From assembly GCA_003313425.1 (NCBI GenBank), contig NHZP01000022.1, positions 930,001-994,000 of the forward strand: 64,000 nt of DNA, read 5' to 3'. The notes below the pieces were generated by a model. The model was not told the DNA's origin, made no database searches, and was given only the letters and a program-made list of their open reading frames with translations. This document shows positions 59,136-64,000 of this stretch, in pieces. Position 1 is the first letter of the stretch, and each line of letters begins with the position of its first letter. Made by a program: the position numbers and the translations under genes. This DNA is from Pseudopyrenochaeta lycopersici (lineage: Eukaryota > Ascomycota > Dothideomycetes > Pleosporales > Pseudopyrenochaetaceae).

Positions 59136-60636
59136 AGGAACTCCTAAGAACTCCTAGGCTAATTAGAGGGTAAGTTACTGCTAGTAAGGCAAAGCTCGCT
59201 AGAATGTCTAAGGAAAAATAAGATAGGCTTATAAGTAAGCTTAACTCTGTTATATAAAGCTATATATGCCTATATTCTACTTAGTACTTTATAACTATTA
59301 TATCTTTTAATACTTTATAACTCTTATATCTTTTAATACTTTATAACTCTTATATCTTTTAATACTTTATAACTCTTATATCTTTTAATACTTTATAACT
59401 CTTATATCTTTTAATACTTTTATAATTACGCGTAATTAATAGTATAGAATAAAATATATTAGAATTAACTTACTTATTAATATATACTACTATTATACTC
59501 TTACTACTATTATTACTATCTACCCCCTCTAGCCTACTATCTAAACTTCTCTCTATACTTATATTACTAAGTTCTAGTAATATTAAGAGCCTTAACCTAT
59601 TACTTATTCTACGTAAGTAATACTATAAAACTAAGTTAGATAGAGATAAACTTATAGAGAATATAAATAATTATAAGAGTAACTATAATAGTAAGAGTAC
59701 TTCTTATATTAGAATATCTAAATAGTATAAGATTAAAGCTATTAGTAAAATACTATAGTCTTTATAGTAGTTATTTAAAGACTTTATAAAGGTGTAAGTA
59801 GGCGTAGATAGAAGAAATTTTAACTTTTTTTATATACGTTAATAGTATAATTAGATAGACTAACGCGCTACTCTAAGCTAAACCCTAAGAGACCTATAGT
59901 TTTATAATATATACTAAGATAAATTTATAAGTAGCTATTATATACTTAAGTTAGATAGGCGTATATTAATATTACTGTTTTTAAAGTTTAAGCTTAATAT
60001 AAGCTTAGATTAGCTTAACTTTATATAAGTAGCTAAAGTTATAAAAGTAATAGCGCTAATATAGTATACGCTCCTTTAATAACTACTTAGTAATTCCTAT
60101 TAGTAGTAGCTATTATATACTTCTGTTAGAAAGTAAGATATAATCTACTAGTATAGTATACTTCTCTTAGACTTAGAAGAACTCTAATACCCTATCTTTA
60201 TACCTTAATATATACTTACTTAGCTCTAGCGTATACTAGCGTGTTATAGAAACCTTCTATAGCCTTAGTCTCTACTATAGTTACTATTATATAAATATAC
60301 TTATATAGAAGGTAGCTTAATTTATAGTATTACGTACCTTATAAGAGTTACTCTATAGCTTTACTATTATAACTAATATAATAAACTTCTATAAACTCTT
60401 ATAAACTCCTATAAACTCTTACTAACTCCTACTAACTCTTGTGCTAGTTAAGGTGCTAATAGTAGATAGAGTAAATTATTAAAGTAAGCGTATAACTCTT
60501 AGGCTATTATTATATATAATAATATTAATTTTATAGATTAAAAATAGTATATATAAGCTAGCTATACTCCTATATACTACTTTTTTATAAATACTATATA
60601 TTTTATTTATAATAATATACTTATAACTAAGCTTAC
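59136..60636. repeat. RIP-degraded repeat-derived DNA
   Basis: TA-rich, stop-rich sequence with no identifiable gene. Holds the 26-bp tandem array at 59285-59414 and about five 10-bp CTATAAACTC-like units at 60379-60435. Confidence 0.5.
59285..59414. repeat. Five tandem 26-bp repeats
   Basis: Units begin TACTTTATAACTCTTATATC at 59285, 59311, 59337, 59363 and 59389. The first differs by one base; the rest appear identical by eye, so the expansion is recent compared with the RIP of the surrounding DNA. Confidence 0.9.
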
Positions 60637-61280
60637 TATAAAGATCTTATAAGCTATTAGTAAGGATAACTAGTAAGACTACAAGGTTAGTTCTTTAGGA
60701 TAGACTAAGGGACTAAATAGAAGAAGGGGGGGGGGGGGTTTAATACTAAGATAGTAAGAGGGCGCTTCTGTAAAGAGTACTAAGGGTTAAGAATAATTAG
60801 TATTACTATCACTATACTATAGAGTATAATATTAAGTTAAATATAATAAGCTATAGGGGTCTAATATAATAATCTATGTATATAATATACTTATTATACT
60901 TACTATAAGCGTAGTAAGCGCTCGTCCTTATTAGAATAAGTAGTTACGTAACATGTAATAGAGTAGAACACTAGCGCTTCCTAACTAGCTATTAGTCCTT
61001 AAGGTACTTCCTCTTTAACTAGGATTTTAGATCCTAATACTATCCTTTTCCTCTTTTAAGATTTATCTTAAATTACGTAGTATATTACTAGATTAGTTTA
61101 AAAGTAGGTATACCTTACGTCTATAGTCACTTAAGATAAAATATTATCTAAGTCTTAGATTTATAATCTACGTCTTTATAATAAAATCCTCTATACTAAA
61201 ACTATTACTAAATTTACTTATAATAAGTATTTTAAGGATAATATTATTTATTATATTATACTAAATTTAAAATTAAAGTA
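60637..61280 (-). repeat. Partial second copy of the Y family
   Basis: 60637-61039 aligns by eye with the 394-bp Y LTR, with an extra G run near 60727-60738. It continues for about 240 bp into the internal sequence that follows the left Y LTR (33136-33375). It stops abruptly at about 61280. More degraded than Y. A truncated element rather than a solo LTR. Confidence 0.75.
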
Positions 61281-62420
61281 TACCCCCTTAAATAACAAGA
61301 CGGTAATTAGGCAGCTGGTTTAGGACGCCTGGGGTGCCGTTTTCTGACACTGATTTGCCGCGAAACTTCTCTAACCACACCGCCGCTGTTTCAGCGCATG
61401 TCCCCCTTTAGATTCCTATCTTAGGTTAAGCATAACTGCTAATTATTATAAGGGGGTAGGTATTAATAAGGTTTTAATCTTTTACGTGCTTAGTCTCCTG
61501 TCTTTAGGAACACAGTAGCACAGCTATAATAATACTCTACCCTAATATTCTTATCTTAGCGTTAGTATTATGTTAGCCTAGTCTAAGGTTACTCTACTAG
61601 CAGCGTACTTAAACCTCTTTTTTCTTACTATTTCTTAGACTATAGTCTCTATAAATAAAGACTGTCCTTTCCCCTAGATCTCTTCTTCTTAGTCCTTATA
61701 TCTAGCTATACTACGGCCGCCTACCTAGCTCTACTACTAATGCGTTATAGTTCTAGCAGCTACTATCCTCCCTTCTACTTAGTATACTAGCCCTTAGCGC
61801 TAGCCTATATATACCCCCGCTGCCTACTAGTTAAAGATTCCTCTATAGATAGTAACTATATAGAGTCTAATATAGACTATAGTAGTAATTTAGATATAGA
61901 TATAATAGATAATAAAGCTTACAGTAATAAGGATAAGGATCTTATATAAGGTAAAGGCGCGAACTAGGAATTATCCTAGTCTATTTATAGGAATTATCTG
62001 CCTAAGTACTATTATTAATAACTAGAGATATTTAATAAAATAGAGTTTACAGCGCAAGACTATAAAAGTAGTACTGCCCTTTAGCTAGACTGTATAGAGG
62101 GTTTATAGAATTAGTAGGTTACTACTACCTAGCGTGTGCAATAAAAGCTTTTATTAACGTAATATTAACACAGGGGGTAGATACTAGGCGTATCTTAGGA
62201 AAGAGGGACTTTGCTCCTATAGTACTATGTCTGTTTATATACTATATACCTTCTTTAACTAGCTTCGTAGTTAGCGCTAAGGAAAGGGGGGTAAGAGGCG
62301 TTAAGAAACTAAGTATAAGAGCTCCCTATTAACGTATTAGAAGTAATTTTATCTAGTATATAAGAGGGTAACTAATAAGAAGCTAGACAGGAAGATAAAC
62401 TAGAGTATGCACAGGGTACG
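61281..62420. repeat. Mixed relic region
   Basis: 61290-61410 is an island of normal composition without an identified family. 61430-62420 is RIP-degraded and has a plus-strand frame with stops (about 61840-62420) that looks formerly coding but is not recognised. Confidence 0.35.
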
Positions 62421-62746
62421 TACACAGCGTAGCCTCCTCTCCTGCTTCTAATCTAGGAGACTATCTCTAATGCAGACCTTAGGTGTAGGGTAGCAAATGG
62501 GTATAGGTTGGGGTTGGGTTGGGTTTGATTACACAAGACCCGTACCTAACCCAGCTCTATACCCAATCTTTATACGCTAGTAATAGGTATTGTGCAGGAA
62601 CAGAGGCCTTAGTAAGCTTCTCCCTGTCGATGGTAGCCTTAAGCTCACTGAACAGAGCTAGGTAGTCATCCCATTAAGGATAAGATAAGAGGTAGGAGGT
62701 AGGTAAACAAGGATGAACAATAATTGATGGGTAGCCTGTAGCTGTA

Positions 62747-62779
<33 letters not shown>

Positions 62780-63180
62780 ACTATCTTAATTACTTCTGGA
62801 TGTTCCTTAGATATTCCCCTAGATAGTTATGCTTAATGTCCCGTTAATAGTAGATCCTTAGATGTTCTCTCTGCCTTCCTCCGCCTGCCTGCCTCCTTAT
62901 ATCCTTATTTTTCTGCTAATCTCGCTTAATTGCCTCGAAGTCTGAGCTGCTGTGGCCTGAGCTGCTGTGGCCTGAGCTGCTGCATCTGAACTGCTGCATC
63001 TGAACTACTGCATCTAACTAGCTGAGATGCCCTCAGTGGCCAGGTAACTAGGTCACCAAGTGCATCGGCACAGTATAGGTTAAGGTTACTATAAATAGGT
63101 TAGGGTTAGGGCTAGGGTTATTAGGGTGAGGTTAGCTTAAGTCTGAGTAATCACGTTTTTTATATTAAGGTTACTACTAA
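62421..63180. repeat. Simple-repeat-rich region with telomere-like motif
   Basis: Contains GGGTTGGGTTGGGTTTG near 62514, a (TCTG)8 microsatellite at 62747-62779, degenerate 14-15-bp CTGAGCTGCTGTGGC units at about 62940-63005, and TTAGGGTTAGGGCTAGGGTT at 63099-63118 followed by one more TTAGGG. No gene. Confidence 0.65.
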
Positions 63181-64000
63181 CTAATTAGGGTTATGTATTT
63201 ACTACAGCTAATTATGATAGTTTAAGAGTTACTATATTATTTAGAAACTATTATAAGTTATAATTTATATATTATAACTACTTAGAGAAAGCTACTACTA
63301 GATAAATCTACTACTTAAAGAAGACTACTACCTATTAGAAGAAATTTAGTAGAAACCTATTATAGTATTACTTTACTAACGTAGAATCTTTATACTAAAT
63401 AGTAACTCTCTTTATATAGATTATATTTATTATATAGTCTACTAAAAATTAGTATATATATAATTAAAATATTAAGGTAATAGTTACCTTTATAATAACT
63501 AACTAGAAATAACTTAACTAACTCTTAGAGAGCCTTAATTATACTACTCTAGAAGCGTAGTCTTTACTAAAACTCTTAGGCTATTTTATAGATAAAGCAG
63601 GCGAATAGAAGCGTATAAATAAGCATATTAGTAGACTTTTAGTATCTTTTAATCTCTTAAATTACTACTACTACAAATAATTAGCTTATAACTATAATAA
63701 GAAACTATAATAACTTACTGCCTAGTGTTAAAGATCTAATCAAGTGGTTACAATATAAAGCAACTGGTGTTGACTAGTTAATATCTTTGGAGTATTCTGT
63801 AGATATGCAGGCCAGGTTAAAGGTAGAAGTATTAAATAGTAGTATACTCGTAAATTGTCTAAGTTGATCACAATGTGCTATAGGGCTACATTGTGTGAGT
63901 CTATATACATAGTTGTCTTATGGGATTCCTATAAGGCCCCCTCTAGGATTTCTGGGTTTGTCTCTGTCCTATAGGATATAGTCCGTCTTGGCGTGGGTTT
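63181..64000. other. AT-rich relic DNA to the window edge
   Basis: 63181-63715 is RIP-like and stop-rich. From about 63720 composition becomes more normal, possibly the edge of another element cut by the window end. Nothing can be named. Confidence 0.35.

Overview
The window is nuclear DNA of a filamentous ascomycete (Pezizomycotina). The evidence is Zn2Cys6/fungal_trans regulators, genes broken by many 45-110 nt GT-AG introns, fungal hAT, pogo, Tc1 and Ty3/gypsy families, TTAGGG-type repeats, and long tracts where CpA/TpG has been converted to TpA. That last pattern is the mark of repeat-induced point mutation (RIP). I saw no rRNA, tRNA or CRISPR. Species cannot be named from sequence alone.

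Region 1 (about 375-30583) is a normal-composition cluster of ten enzyme-type genes bracketed by two paralogous Zn2Cys6 regulators. In order: TF1 (-), TfdB-like FAD aromatic hydroxylase (-), SDR1 (-), a nested hAT insertion, cytochrome P450 (+), extradiol-type VOC dioxygenase (+), SDR2 (-), FAH-family hydrolase (+), ABM-like dimeric-barrel protein (-), Baeyer-Villiger monooxygenase (-), SnoaL/NTF2-like protein (+), TF2 (-). I rebuilt the exons by hand. Every spliced gene model closes to a multiple of three and restores family motifs across each junction. Hydroxylase, extradiol ring cleavage and FAH-type C-C hydrolysis together suggest a meta-cleavage-like route for an aromatic compound, with the P450, BVMO, SDRs, ABM and SnoaL proteins shaping the substrate. 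No PKS, NRPS or transporter lies in the window.

Region 2 (8510-14667, inside the cluster) is a hAT element with an intact spliced transposase. A second, RIP-degraded hAT is inserted in it (11142-14400), and a 194-bp palindromic MITE is inserted in that. Both hATs have perfect 8-bp target duplications. The stack sits in the shared upstream region of SDR1 and the P450.

Region 3 (30756-58960) is a 28-kb Russian-doll nest starting 172 bp upstream of the TF2 start codon: pogo element > Tc1/mariner element > Ty3/gypsy Y (minus strand) > Ty3/gypsy Z1 > Ty3/gypsy Z2 > intact hAT3. Each layer is bounded by its own TIRs or LTRs and target duplication (TA, TA, TACAT, GTAAT, ATAAA, ACCCTATA). Two TA-flanked 360-370 bp non-autonomous elements and a pogo fragment are also lodged in Y. 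All outer layers are RIP-degraded; hAT3 is not, so it arrived after RIP.

Region 4 (58961-64000) is a short normal-composition flank followed by RIP-degraded relics, a partial Y-family copy, tandem repeats, microsatellites and a short TTAGGG-like array. This makes a subtelomeric or otherwise heterochromatic setting plausible but does not prove it.
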